Shown: positions 45,106 through 59,100, counted from the first letter of the stretch. The stretch: 64,000 nucleotides of DNA from Norana najaformis (GCA_964023275.1 OZ029914.1:44752937-44816936); one strand, 5' to 3'. The notes: generated from the letters alone by a model not told the origin. Made by a program: numbers and translations.

Positions 45106-48100
45106 AGAGAGGCATACACACATACACACTCTAACACACATATACATTTAGGCCTCTGCATATCGCATAGGTTAGAGATATCTAAGCAATGCCGGCGGCT
45201 CATCTCATCACAAAGACTATATAATAGTATTTGTACTCGTGTTAAAGCTCAAACTCCGCCACTACTTTGTTTGAGGGCAGTGCCAGTTCCAAGCCTGGAT
45301 AAAGGAGGACGGCAACGGCCTTAGATGCCATAGGCTGTCATTAAACTGAGGAACTACTATGTTAAACCCCAATTACATACAAGATTTAAAGATTTAATAA
45401 GAATTATAGGTATCCTATCAAAAGGGCGAACTTAAAAAGGGCGGAAACTGAAAATACTCATAGTAATACAGGCGAGAATAATGTGAGCGAAAAATAAGTA
45501 AAGCGCATTATCATTCGAGTGTAGATTGAAAAGAGCGAAATTTATGATCAAAGAACTCTTTTAAAGTCTTTATAAATTCCTGATATGATTTATATGTATG
45601 CAGTAAGTTTATTCTGTTCAGTATTAGCCACAACTTTATTGTTCACTGTAATTTTAAAGAAGCTTTTACTTTTATCTGAGTACGATCACATAAGAAACGA
45701 GCTTAGAATTTCCTAAAAGAATTTGTTCGCGAAAAGTTTTTCTTCATTGTTCGCCTGAATTATATTGCGCTTTATTTATTTTCATCCGCATTATTTTCAC
45801 CTTTGTATCGTTTGCTTCTTTTAATGTTCGCCCTTTATGGCTTCGCCAGTTTGATAGTAAACCAAAATTATGCCGTCTTTGCCTTGACCATTGAACCCCT
45901 GTAAGTTTCCGCACCCAAGTTATTTCGTTCTGTTGCTGGATTTCATGAAAAGGTGAGACTTCAATGTTGAATGGAATACGTGAGGAGTAACAGGTAGACG
46001 GGCTTGAGACGGGTGATGGTAGGTGAACGCCGGAAGGGATGGATGAACAGAGCATTTGCAAAATTTCAGAAGGGAGATCCTTCCAGATCGTCGCTGCTTT
46101 GTTTATTGAGTGTGTCCCGATATTGTGTAGCTGCTGTTTAACAACGCTGTGTCATAACGAAGATGATTAGCGTCGCCCTCCTCCTTTACAGTTACAGTTA
46201 CAGTCAATAGGCTAAGTAAGCTAATTTGGCTTTTAGTGCCTATAGCTCTGCATCCAACTGTCAAGCTCTTTCCCGAAACTGTTCAAGCTTGCTGCTTGGG
46301 ACTGCGCACCGCCCGAGAACGGAAGAGGCGGAGTTGGTACGGCAGTGGCGGAGTTTGTGTTCCGATATAGGTCTAACGTCCTCCTTCTGATATTCAGTCT
46401 GATCCCTATGCATCGCTCGAGATTATCTATATAAAGGCCCCGCCAGTTCCTTAGACGAGAGAAGCCACCAGCCGATCGGAGACCAGTTTAATTAAATTAC
46501 ATAATGTCATTCGCGACTTTCCATAGGACTTCCTAGGGTGTCACTCAAGGTCGCTTGTTGAAACTGGTCTAATGTCTGTTGCATGCTTCGGTTGGCGCAT
46601 GGACACGTCTATCCCAAAGTGGTATTCAAGGGGCGTCCTTGGTTAGAGATGTTTGGAGAGAGATGCATGGGATGTCTTCGTTGATGTCGCTGGTGTCAGG
46701 CAGTCGTCGGTTTCCCGTGACGGCACTCGATGTGTCACCAGAACCGGATTCAACCGGAATACATCGACTTGATGGTTGACACGACCGTGAGTCTGGTTTT
46801 ATGTGCAAGCTTATGGGAATAATCTTCTTTGTTGGCCTAAGGATTGCGTCCATTATGCCTACTGCTCCCAAATTAACTCGACGTTTGAGCTTATGCACAC
46901 TATAGGCTCAACTGTGTAAGTGTCTAGATGGCAGTTAACATTGATACATGTTATAGTTGCGCAGCTGAAGAAATACACGATGGATCACACTATACTGCGA
47001 CAAATATGCGTTGAAAGTGTAAAAATCTTTAAAATTCCATCAGAGTAAACAAGCAATAATCTTAATGTTATAAGATATTTGCAAACGTTACGTGTCATAT
47101 AATATTCATCGGTTCATTAATCGAAAGCATTGCGTAAAGAAGGCGGGTAAGTTAAGTTAAGAATTAAGTAAGACAAAAGGTAAGTAAGATAAAAAGTTAA
47201 ATAAGACAAGACAGCTCAAGTAAGACAAGGTTGGGCCAGGTATTCGAGCATTTACAATGGTCTCTGTATTCTTTTCTCTATAGGTCAAACGCAGTGGTCT
47301 CCTGGTATTTGCACCGAAAGGCAATTTAAAATGACTTACTAGTGAACGAACGAATGCACTCGTCAACACTCTGAATTTCACCTGATTCCGTTTTACCTTA
47401 CAGAAGTTACCTTACTAATTTCAGGACTTTACAGAAGATAATTCTGAGTTCAGGACTTTACGACATTTACATATTACTAGTCGTTTTATTCGGTCATTCT
47501 TTCAATCTCTTCCAATATATGCTTAGAAAAATCCTACCTCGTTTCTGCCTTTCATTGACTCGCCTCTTCTCTTCTTAGAGGTTTTGTTTTGTTTATTTCT
47601 CATATAGTCTAGTCGACAATTATGCCCTGGAGATAAAGGCCGGATCTCAGTAGACTGACTCTTTAGTATTGGCCTAAATAGGACTTTGATTTGGTGCGTC
47701 ATCGGTTGATTTCTTGTGCACTATACACCGGCGCTATAGAAGTTGCTATTTATAAGTACTATCTACCACACGCTCGTAGCTTTTGCCAAACTCGTGTTCC
47801 ACTGTACTCAGGAGCTCAACGGTTTGATTGTACGCTGTTCCTTTACACGCAATAAGTAGTCTGTGATTTTGGGTTAGAAAACAATTCAGCATCTACTTAA
47901 GGTACATGTGGACAAATATAGGAAGCACAGTTCAGTGATGAAGAGTTATCTCTAACGTCAGATGTTTGGCGTCGTGTCATCGAGGCACAATCTCTGCCAG
48001 GTGTTCGACTCTGATCTGGCACCTGTCTTGGTGCCGCTCGTTCTACATGATCGATCCATGGAAGTCTTTCCACAAAAACCGTGAATTCTCAAAATCTGTT

Positions 48101-48759
48101 TAAGTGGACTGAGTTTTGGATATTGATCTAGTTGAAGCTTGAATTTTGTGCGCCATCGGTTGATGCCTCGTGCATATGACACCAGCGCAATAGAAGTGTA
48201 TAATTAATAAAAATAGTAATCAAAGTCAACCTCATCTTCCTCATTAGCATCAGAACCACGCACAAAAACACATTTGCCCTCGAATCTTTTGTCTGCAAGC
48301 TGAACAAGCAAATGAGATACTATATATCTGACAATGTCATTTGCACATGCATCATGAATGTCAGAACCTAATTCGTTGGCAGTGTCACTTACAAGTGCAG
48401 CACTGTTACCAGATTCTAGAATTCTGAAATGTTCATTGCATTTGGAACACATTATGCAGAGTATAGATAGTTGGAGATTTCACTTGCATGTGCAACACTG
48501 TTACCAGATTCTAGAATTCTCATTTTCATTTGGAACTGAGTAAACAGGATCTAGATAGCTGGCGATTTCACTTGCAACTTCACCCGCCCCGTTAAGGACA
48601 GCAGATACTAGAATGTCGTGTAAGTGTCACCTGTAACATCACCATGGTTAACAGAACTGTCACCTTTCCCGGAACCCCGCAGGCGGGATGTTATATTACT
48701 TCTGGGAGTGTATACGGAAACTTGAAAACAAAGCCGATGAATTCTTGGAAGTCTTAATC
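45106..48759. other. Insert between GT61 units 2 and 3; LINE relics, no gene supported
   Basis: About 45,740-46,190 (minus) has LINE-like ATIWKDLPSEILQML. About 46,190-46,205 is a TTACAG repeat. The 3'-end LINE motif GCGCCATCGGTTGAT recurs near 47,700 and 48,155. A minus-strand 82-codon frame at 48,204-48,452 (acidic end GSDANEEDEVDFDYYFY) is unrecognised, and part of it is duplicated at about 48,490-48,540. Module A was not found before gene 3, so this insert may have replaced it. Confidence 0.4.
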
Positions 48760-50256
48760 AAACAGGAAGAGTGCTACAACTATTAAAAGTGTATAAATAC
48801 GCATGTACTATACTGAGACCACTCTACAGTATATACAGTATATGATAACTTGGTAACAAGCTTACATTCTCCTCTCGTGAACGCTGTAAACGTCTTTCAC
48901 AGATTTTTGGCCATCTAATCTTGAAGCCACGAAACAGTTGGGACGGAATGGCGACACCTTCTGTGTCGGTTGACAGCTATCATGATTGCCACCAATCCCA
49001 AGGCATTGCAAACCTCTGACCTTCTCGCAGTGATAGTTGACAGAGATAAGGTTTGACTGGGTATTAGTAAGACATTTGTTAAAACGCCGTATGTCCACTG
49101 GCTGAGCGAGGAATCGCAGGCGGTATTCTGTATTGTGTACAGAATTAGGAAGAGTACTACAAGCAATACTACCTGTTATGAAAGATGAGTGACATGCAAA
49201 GTGTCTTAGCAGACAGGTAATAATGGCTTTAGTTTCTGATTTGGTGTGATATTTACATTGCTGATTTACAAATGATGATTCACACTGTATGGATATACAG
49301 GGCAGTGAAATTCCTACTTCATGGTCTTTGAGCAAGCAGGTAAGTGGGCAACGAAGCAGAACAGATTCAGTCTGCTACTTTTACAAACAATATCGTGCCG
49401 TACAAGTTGAATGCAGAGCTGTGTTCAACACACTCTGACCAATACAAAACCTGACAACGACACAATACAATCGGCTCCGCACGATGGGCAACAAGTGAGC
49501 GCAAGAAGGGACATGCCCAAGTAAGTGGCCACTCTTATTTTGCATTTGATACATTTGGTGCTCACACAGGCAGACCGGAAGCCAGAGAAGACCAGAAGCT
49601 TGTTTTAAATTTTTGGATGATTTTTTCCATAAATTCGTTGTTTTCATGAGTAATCGATTTACTTAAATTTACGACGTCTTTTGATTTTAAGGAACTGTGT
49701 GCTGACACATATGTTTTATTTCACACCTGTACTCGAGGTTTTTACCGGTAAAAATCATCTTGTATCAACAGTTAGCCGAAGCTTATGACTGGGTTTTAGG
49801 ATGTAAAAGTTGCATAACAAATGTGCCCTGTGCAAATACAAACATTCATACAACCATACTTGCGCAGTAGGGTGCAAGTAGTCTAAATGTGATGGTTGAA
49901 GCCTACTCCTTATAGTAATAAATTCGTTACACTAACTGCTAGTATTTACTTATTTGCCCTTTTTTGATCATACATTATAGAACTTGTAAATACAACTGCG
50001 GGTATATAAGACTAGGATTTTCCGAAATCTAACATTATTACGCCTAAGTCTACTAAGCAACTTATTGCTACCAGATTTGCCGATTCCAACTGACAGTTGG
50101 TTTGCTTTCAGATGTAGACGATGAAACTTAAGAACATTCGGATGTCATCGTTCCGCAGCTTCTCGAATCGTGGTAAAGGCAGAATATACCCTGTCAAGAA
50201 CTCCTAAATTTACAAAGTTTTCTACTCAACATTCTTTGCTTTCGAAAATCCACAAA
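48760..50256. repeat. Modules D and E, copy before GT61 gene 3
   Basis: D-like part 48,760-49,650 matches 38,800-39,650 and 54,990-55,800. E-like part 49,740-50,250 matches 30,810-31,300, including GCTTATGACTGGGTTT. On the minus strand the D part is open for 157 codons (48,862-49,335, no ATG-anchored support upstream) and contains eleven or more Cys. I do not recognise it. Confidence 0.5.
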
Positions 50257-51630
50257 ATGAAAGCCAATATGTGGAATATTCTTACAATGAACCGTTTCAA
50301 CGCCCTGAAAATGTGCATTGTGATATGCACTGTCCTGATCCTGCTATCGGTTTACTACTTAAAACATCAGGTTAAAAAGCAAACATACGCCCAGACTACT
50401 TACGATCAGAAGGATTTAAAACATCGGGTCAAAATGCAAACCCCACCCCAGACTATCTACGATCAGAAGGCTGAATTTAGAGTGATCAAACACATAAAAG
50501 GAGTTCATAGTTTCTCAAATGTCTGCATTGAAGATTTTACAACATCAAAGCTTGAGAATGGATTAAAAACGGTCTTCAATGAAACCAAGAAAATTGTGAT
50601 CTACGGAAACAATAGCCAAGCGGACGGTACAGTGATTACATTGAGGGTGGCAGGATCCGGAAACACTGACTGGAACCACTGGCAGATCCAATTCCGACAA
50701 CAAACCCTTCCAGCTGAGAATAAGATGTTACTCAGAGATACAGCATTTTTTGTGCAGCCCACCTGTCCTGGTAATTTTTTCCACTTCTTCTTCGACACTT
50801 TTATTCCACTCTACAGCGTCGTTGGCCTTAGTAACCGTTTACATCCAGGAGCTCGCAATCAGATCCTTTATCGAACCCCTCTAGTCGGTTCAGTTGAAGG
50901 TAAGTGTAATACGAGACGCAGGTACGAGGGATTTCTTCGGACTTTGTACATCGACGAATTTCACGATGTCTTCTACAAGTTACCTAGCAACACCTGCTTC
51001 CGACACGCCGTCTTTGGCAACACGCCTCTACTTCGACGTCATCGTGATGTCGTTGATCACGTGCTTCGCTCTTATAAGTTCAGTTTGCACAGCAGTAGAA
51101 ACACAAGCGACCTGTATGTAACCTTTATAAAGCGTAAAGATAGGCGAGTCTTAAACGCAGAAGAAATTATTTCTTTCGTAAAAGAGGTCGGATTTAAAAA
51201 TGTTAGAATTGTTGAATTTAATAACAAATCGATTCACTATCAGCTTGAGATTATGTCAACTTCGAACGTTTTGATAGGCACTCAGGGAGCTGGGTTACTG
51301 TGGTCCGTTTTTATGCACGAAGGCTCCTACCTCATCGAACTTGCCTGGCCTCAAAAACACTGGAGATTTTTTTACAATAAGTTCGTACCGAATTTCGGCA
51401 TGAAATGGAGAGGAGTAGGTGTAGAGGATGTAAGACTTAACTGGACTTCGTATGCGAACAACGTACGCGGCGGTGTCCCAGTCAGCGAAGCAGAAAAGCC
51501 GATAATGATCCGAGATCACCCGAAAAGCAATGCGGAGAACATTTGGAAATGGTCTGACATAGTCGTTAAGAAGAATGAGATATTAGGAACCTTGCAAAAA
51601 GTTTTTAACGAGTTAAAGGCGATTCACTAG
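50257..51630 (+). CDS. GT61-family glycosyltransferase, gene 3 of the array, with duplicated stem
   Basis: Single-exon gene of 457 residues. The ATG at 50257 aligns with genes 1 and 2; the longer frame starts at GTG. The signal anchor is at about residues 17-34. The stem holds two 19-residue copies (35-53 and 54-72), LKHQVKKQTYAQ... and LKHRVKMQTPPQ..., which account exactly for the extra length. The domain motifs are kept: N-x-x-H-x-x-x-D in GNFFHFFFD, RKDRRVLNAEE, GTQGAGLLWSVFMHEG and IELAWPQKHW. The Pro in VFMPEG of the other two copies is His here, and IGIQ is IGTQ. A predicted type II Golgi/ER enzyme; its substrate is unknown. Confidence 0.88.
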   Translation: MKANMWNILTMNRFNALKMCIVICTVLILLSVYYLKHQVKKQTYAQTTYDQKDLKHRVKMQTPPQTIYDQKAEFRVIKHIKGVHSFSNVCIEDFTTSKLENGLKTVFNETKKIVIYGNNSQADGTVITLRVAGSGNTDWNHWQIQFRQQTLPAENKMLLRDTAFFVQPTCPGNFFHFFFDTFIPLYSVVGLSNRLHPGARNQILYRTPLVGSVEGKCNTRRRYEGFLRTLYIDEFHDVFYKLPSNTCFRHAVFGNTPLLRRHRDVVDHVLRSYKFSLHSSRNTSDLYVTFIKRKDRRVLNAEEIISFVKEVGFKNVRIVEFNNKSIHYQLEIMSTSNVLIGTQGAGLLWSVFMHEGSYLIELAWPQKHWRFFYNKFVPNFGMKWRGVGVEDVRLNWTSYANNVRGGVPVSEAEKPIMIRDHPKSNAENIWKWSDIVVKKNEILGTLQKVFNELKAIH

Positions 51631-52894
51631 GACCGTTCAGAATAAGTCAGTATTTTGCAAGGCTCGTTACTATTAATTCATGCTTTTATTTTTTCCACAT
51701 CTTGTATTTTTTGTTTTTATAATTTGCGTTTGACATCCTTCAAGATTAAGAAGCAAGATTTTCACATTTCGACAACGCAGGTTTTCATCCATCCATGTTA
51801 CCAAGCACTCTTCAGCCGTTCAACAAATTCAGAGACATTTTATCCCGTTCTTCGTAAGGTAATAAACGAAACTCGTCATGCGATGACAACAGCTACTGTA
51901 ACATTTCCTGAATATGAACAGCGCTATTAATAGTGTGTCACTTCAAAAAAACTTGCTTATCGGCCTCTTACACGAAGTACTACTAACGTTGACTCGGTTT
52001 CTCATACTTTTGTTTCTTTGTACTGATTTTTTGCACATTAGCCAAGTTATAGGCACACCGGTTTCGAGATGTGATTCTACATTGCATTTGATTTAATAGG
52101 ACACAATAATACTAAACTTGTTTTGATTCAACTGCAATGTGTTCCATTCCGTAAACCCAATTGTTAAATGGGCAGTTAGCATATACGTAATCGTGTGTAA
52201 AGGGCGCGCGTTGGATTAAACCACCGTTGCAGTGAGTGTTAGGTCACCCTCGTATTTTCAAAACCACAGAATAATAAAATTTCTCAAGCCTTTGTTACTG
52301 AAACAGACGTTTTCATTGTTCTTTCTCATGCCAAATCCCTTGTAGGTGGACATTCATGTATCGGTTTACTACTGAAAACATCAGGTTAAATTACAAACAT
52401 AAACCCATATTTTTATCTTTTAGTATCTAGGGGGCCTACACCTTTGGGTATACTATTCATTGTCTTCATATTCATCATGTGAATTCTGATTTATACAGTT
52501 GCTTCTGTGTTCAGATTAATAAGACTGCAATAGAAAGCTGTAATTGAATATACATGCTCTTAGTACGATAACTGAACTAACTATTGTACATCTGACCTTA
52601 ACATCCTGGTGTCTGCCACTTATACTTAATATGATTTAGAAATTGATCTTTTCTATTGTCGTGTTTCGCTTCCAAGGCTCAGGGTGTCTAGATGTACATA
52701 ATTCTTGCATGTGCGCTGCTACTGTATATTGCACAATTATAGTTTTAGTAATTAAAGTATTTCTATTTTTGATATCATGTTTTGCATCTTTCAATGCTGA
52801 CAATCTCCATTAAACGAACTTTACAGCCAGCCAGAATGGAAACAATGTTGATTAGAATTTAACATCTAATCTAATCTCTAATCCAGTCTAGTGA
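51631..52894. other. 3' flank of GT61 gene 3
   Basis: Similar to the flank of gene 1 (ATTCATGCTTTTATTTT near the start; ATATGATTTAGAAATTGAT near 52,627). About 52,350-52,400 repeats part of the gene's own stem coding sequence (GTTTACTACTGAAAACATCA), a small copied fragment. Confidence 0.55.
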
Positions 52895-53200
52895 CTTTTG
52901 TAGCGCCTTTATCATAATTCCCAAGGCATCAGTCGATGGTCGTTTCAAGTCAAAATTGCAATCCAAAATCATAAGCCGTTGGAGAAGCCGGGTCTAATTC
53001 CGATAGGTCAGAGAAAGCAGAAGCTAGGCTGCATTGGGTAACCAAGATGAAACCTCGATATTTCTACAGCACCCAACGAAAGCCAAGTCAGCTTATTCAG
53101 AGACGCTCAGTCAAAACCAAATCGATAGGCAAAAGGGGGTTCGGTTCAGGTCAAGATAAAAAAATCAGGCAGCGAGATATCGTGACGGCTGCGATGGATG
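52895..53200 (+). mobile_element. LINE 3'-end and ORF2 relic
   Basis: The 3'-end motif TTTGTAGCGCCTTTATCATA at about 52,900 is followed by a coding relic RKPSQLIQRRSVKTKS, matching the minus-strand relic at 36,100-36,190. Confidence 0.6.
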
Positions 53201-53579
53201 ATGTTTATGATTGGAGCGGAAAGAGAAAAGAAGTGGTGTGCATGCTCCTGCAATGAAAATATTCAGGAGACTGACTTTAAAAAGTGGACCCATTTCGAAA
53301 TTATAAAGTATATACCACAAAACATTTTATCACCAATTTAGAAATTGTCGCAACCTGTTATGTAGGCTGCTGTTTAACACTAGGACAGTGATGAAGGGAA
53401 ACATCAAGGGGACGTGGAGATATGTGGTTGCCGCTCTACCGCCCTTTAAGTGCCTTTCCATATAATAAATCGAGCTCCTGGAACAGTTTCTCTGTGTATT
53501 TACGTACTGTTGCATTTGACATTTTCAAACCGTCTTAAAGACACTGATCAGTTAGAAATCGATGCTTGCAGTGCTCATG

Positions 53580-55914
53580 TGGGGTACTTAAGAGGCATTA
53601 TATATTAAGTGTCTTGATACATATATACGTTTATACATACATACATTTATACATACATTTATACATACGTACATATATACATACGTTCATTTATACATAG
53701 GTCCATTGGTGTTAGCGATTCATTAAACTCTCGATCACACGACATACGGCAAAACAAACATTCTAATTCTGCAGGTTAAAGCCAACGATAGTTCTTTAAA
53801 TCCACAACATTTTTGCCAGGCTGCAATATTTATGTGAGTCTGGATGTTTGTATGAATGTATATGTTTGTGTATTTATGCATATATGTGTTTGTGCATGTA
53901 TGTATGTTTGTGTATTTATGTACGTATGTATGTATGTAGTTAGGTAGGTAGGTAGCTAGGTAGGCAGGTAAGTAGGAAGGAAGGTAGCTAAGTAGTAGGT
54001 AGGTAGGCAGGTAAGTAGGAAGGAAGGTAGCTAAGTAGTAGGTAGGTAAGTATGTGTATGTATGTATTCATGCATGCATGCATATATGTATCAAGACACA
54101 AGTTTTACCCTGATAATCGATTTAACGTTGCGAAATTCCATTAAGGGTGAATCCAGCAAGGACCAAGCTGGCCACGCCCTCTATATTCTAAACCTAGACG
54201 GCAGGAACCAGAGAAGACGAGGCCCTCTGGACCTGCTAGTGGAAATGATCACTTTTAACATCTGTTCTCCAAACATTCAGCGTACATTCGAAACTGGCTT
54301 CGCCCTCGTGTCACCCAGGTTCTTTTCTGTCCGCCCTCGAAATAGCCAGTGTGCTTTCGAAACTGGCTTCGCACTGGTGGTACCCAGGTTAGCTAGCCCC
54401 TTAGGATTTGGAATGTCACCACGAAAACGTGCACCTGTTCTCTTGTTGTCGTAAATTAGCCCTCGAACTCACCGCAGGCATCTGATCACCCTCGTCTTTC
54501 TTATGATAATTAGGCCCTATTAATGCACGTGACTTGTACTAAACTTGACCCGCTTCCAATTCATCACAACAGTTCGTTTGTTCCATTCTTTGCCAGTCAT
54601 TACTTACTCAGTGCCCGAACTCACTGCTTGCGCACTATCATCCTCGTCTTTATCAGAATAATTAATGCATATGACCTCGGCTGAACTTGGCCCCCTGCCG
54701 TTTATCCGCTGACACCTGTTGTCATAGGCGTTACTCACAGGTACGCAAGGTCAGGTAAACAAAGTCATTCGGTCATTTAGAAAGACAGAGACACAGACAG
54801 GTAGGCGTAAAGACATAAACAGCAGAAAGACAGACAATGAGATATATACAACTGTATTGCGGTGAAAAAGTATTAAAGGTGAAGGTGAAGGTAAGAAATT
54901 TGTTGCACAACTCAGTAAAAGCTCTTAGTAAGTCTAAACTTTTATTCACGGAACATCTCGCAAGTATAATACCAGATTAAATGAATGCTTTGAAGCCTTA
55001 GTCCTAAGAGGAAGAGTTCTACAACTATTACAAAGATTATACTACGCGTGTTCTATATAAAAACCATTACATACTATATATATATATATATATAAATATC
55101 GTAACAGGATAACAAACGTACTCTCGCTTTGAGTGTACGCTTTAGACTTGTTTCATGCTGATTTTTGACCATCTAACCTTGAAGCCACGAAAAAGTTGGG
55201 CTCAAGGGCGACACCTTGTGTGTATGGTTTGCAGCTAATATTGTGCTACCACTCCTAAGGCCCTGCAACGCTTTAGCATCCTCCCACCGATAATTGACAG
55301 AGACAAGGTCTGATTGAGTATCGTGTACATGGTTTGGAGGAAGTAAAATTACCTAGACGGGTACGAGACAGTTCACCTGTCTGTAGCTTCTGAATGGATG
55401 CAAGATTAATAACGGTAGAGGTCTATAATGTAGATCTATGACGGCGCAGGATTAATCCTGCTACTGGTTGGTGAGCACTCAGTGGAAACAGAAAGAGAGG
55501 TCCACATTAGTACTTCTTCAAAGTATGTCGTACTGTTGGACAATTATCCAATTAATTGGTGTAAGAGCAAAACCGCACTTCTGAACTGCATGCGCTCACT
55601 CCACTTGACTAATGTTCAAGGTAATTACGAGATCTCTGCACGGATCTACGCGATTGGCAACATCTGAACTCAAAGGCAGCGAAGATAGATAACAGAATCA
55701 GTAAGTCTCGAGTCCAGATTTTATATCCATCGATATCCAGATTTTACTTGCGGGGCATAGCACTGTATTCTCCTTGGAATTTGTCTACAACTCATTTAAG
55801 TAGCCTTATTATTTTTCATATGATTCATTTGACATTCACACAATTATACTGTATCAACCATACCACACGCATGCTAATCTTACATGCAGATTGGGTACGT
55901 GGTTCTGCGGTTTG
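53580..55914. repeat. Modules C and D, copy 3 (left part)
   Basis: C includes TACA and TAGG microsatellites (about 53,630-54,070) and GAATCCAGCAAGGACCAAGC at 54,150. D runs from about 54,890 and stops at about 55,890, where a LINE insertion begins. Its continuation is at 62,876. The minus strand near 55,140-55,240 keeps the frame PNFFVASRLDGQKSA then stop, as in copy 1. Confidence 0.65.
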
Positions 55915-56191
55915 AGAGAGAGAGAGAGAGATATTTTTATTGACAACCAAAAAAATAATTAACAAGCACAATTAAAGTCTGTCACATACAGTGGTGCCAA
56001 TGGGCTGACCTAAAAGGAACAAACAGTTCCGCTACTAAGGTCACCTATTTACATCATGGATTACAAAAAGGTGACAGTAAAATACTGAGTAAAACAATTA
56101 ATAATCTAAAATATAAGTAATTATTATAATCAATGTCATTGCATAAACCTAAACAAAACAAAAAACACTTAACTAAGCACCAAAAAAATAC

Positions 56192-59100
56192 TTAACTATG
56201 TGCATTGAGTATCTGAGATTTTAGATTTGTTTTAAACTGGTATAATGTTGGCAAGCTAGTAATAACAGTTGGCAGAGAATTCCAGAATGACGGTCCACAT
56301 ATTATAATACTAAACTGCCTATTAGTAGTGTGAACAGAATGTTTATGATACATATGAGATGATCGTGTATAGTGACCATGCACATCTGAATTCATACAAA
56401 AGTATTGGTAGAAGTCCACAGGTAATAGATTATTTTTTAGTTTAAACATAAATAAACCTATTTGCAATTTATTAATACAATCAAAAGGTAATATTCCTTG
56501 ACTATGAAAGGACAATCGAGTGCTGGTTCTGAAGGGTAGATTAAATATAATTCTGATGATGCGTTTCTGTAGGGTTCTAAGATTAGACAGGCGAGTATGA
56601 TATGTGGAAGCCCAAACAATGTTGCAATACGAGATATATGGATATATTAAGGAGTAATATAGGTTCAATAATATATTTTGGGGTAATTTGTGGCGGATAC
56701 GAGAGATAATACCAATATTTTTTGATATTTTTTTAGATATGGTATTTATGTGTTCTTTCCAAGTCAAATGTTCGTCAATGTGAACTCCTAGAAATTTTGT
56801 GGATGACACCTGATTTATATTTATATTATCTATTTTTATACTGAGATTACATTTAGGTATAATTTTTCTCTGTGAGCTAAATAATATGAAATTCGTTTTC
56901 TTAATATTTAGTGATAATTTATTTGCTTTGAACCATGCTGATACCATTTTTAGCTCTTCATTAATTTTATTAACCAGCAATTCAAAAGATTTGTCAGACA
57001 TGAATACATTGGTGTCGTCGGCAAACAGAATAAAATGGAGTAATGAGGAAGAGTTCGATATATCATTGACATAAATTAAAAACAGTAGTGGGCCTAAGAC
57101 AGAGCCTTGAGGCACACCACAGGTAAGATAAGATTCACAGGAAGTGTACCCATTATATGAAACACATTGCCTTCTATTATGTAAGTAATCAGATAACCAT
57201 TTTAAACACATTCCTCGTATGCCATAATGTTCAAGTTTGTTTAACAGAATATCATGATTCACAGTGTCAAATGCTTTAGACAAGTCAAAAAAAACGCCTA
57301 TAGAGAACTGCTTATTGTCCATTGCCTCTGAGATCTTATCTTGCAATTTAAGTAAGGCCATGTATGTTGAATGTCCCGAACGAAAACCATATTGGTTTTT
57401 ATATAAAATCTTTTTTGATGTAAAGTATGATACGAGCCTTTCATAAATTATTTTTTCAAAGAATTTAGAAAAATAGGGTAAAATTGATATGGGCCTATAG
57501 TTGCAAAAGTTATTTTTTTCCCCTGATTTGAAGATAGGAACTACTTTAGCAGACTTTAAACTATTAGGGACTAGACCAGTTGTAATAGAGCAATTTATAA
57601 TGTTAGCAAGAGGGATCGAAATAGATTCAATGGCTGATCTGGCAATCTGAGGATCTATTTCGTCTAAGCCACTACTATGGGTTGGACGGAATCCTTTCGC
57701 AATGGTTATTATCTCAGTAGGTGATGCGGGTTCAATTGCAATGGATGAGATAGCAGGCTGTTTTAAAAAATCACTATACAAGTTGTTACTTTCAGTTACG
57801 TTGGCAGCTAGCTGTGGGCCAATATTAGTAAAGTAGTCATTGAATTTAGATGCAATAAGACTTTTGTCACTGACTTCAACATTATCAATAAGGAAACTTT
57901 CTGTTTTCAGAGGATCTTCTCTTTGGTGTAAAAGTGTTTTGATTATACCCCAAGTTCTTTTTAAGTCATTTTCACAACTTAGAATTTTGTCGATGTAATA
58001 ACTTCTCTCAGCAGCTCTTCTTATTTGTTTAAATTTGTTTCTATAAATCACAAATTTGTTCTTATTAGCTGTTGTAGGATTTTTTAAATATTTAGCATAC
58101 AGACGGGATTTCTTGTTACACGACTTTAATAATGCTTTAGTCATCCAATGTTGTTTGAACTTATGTTGCTTACGAGGGTGGTCATTTATTAACGGGAAGG
58201 CTTCTTCGTATATAGATTTATATTTATCAATGAACATGGCATAGGCTTGAGATGGGTCTCCTTGTTGGCATGCATTGTTGACATCTGTCCAGTCAACCTC
58301 ATTTAACAAGTTCCGAAATTTACATTTGGCATTCTCACTAATTGCTCTTTTATTTGAGGTGGAGGTTTTGTCAGCTATTGGCCTTGCTAAGTTGCCTTTT
58401 AAAAGGATGGGCAAATGATCTGATATATCACTTACAATAATTGCAGAGTCAAAACAGTCTAAAGGTGTGTTGGTAAATATATTATCAATTAAGGTGGCAG
58501 AGTTTGGAGTAATTCTAGTTGGCCTAGATATTGTTGGTAGGAAATGATAAGAGGTCAGTATGTTAAAGAAAGTATGGGTGGGTGGGTGAATGTTAACCTT
58601 AAGTAAGTTAAGATTGAAGTCCCCAGCCAAGAAAATGTCATTATTTGCATGAGATAAGTGGGATAATAAAAAGTCAAATTCTTGATTAAATACATCAAGG
58701 CTATCTCCAGGTGGCCGGTAGATAACTCCAATTGTTATGTCTTTCCCCATTTTCTGTTTTAATTTAATGAACATGCTTTCATATGAATTGTTATTTGCTG
58801 ATAACCATTCAGGTTCTATTAGATGAAAAGCAGTATCAGATTTAATAAAAAAACCAACACCACCTCCTTTTCCATTACTCCTACATTTGCATAGAAATGT
58901 ATATCCAGGTACAACAACTGTGGTTGCTGTATCGCTATCCAGCCACGTTTCTGTTACCGCCAGAATAGTTGCCTGGGTCTGAAGTAGCAGGATGCCTATG
59001 TCAGATAACTTATTGAGCAGACTTCTACAATTAAGATGCATAATAGAGAGTGACTGGTCTGTTTGCTGAAAAGTAGTAATGACTTCTTCTGGACACATGT

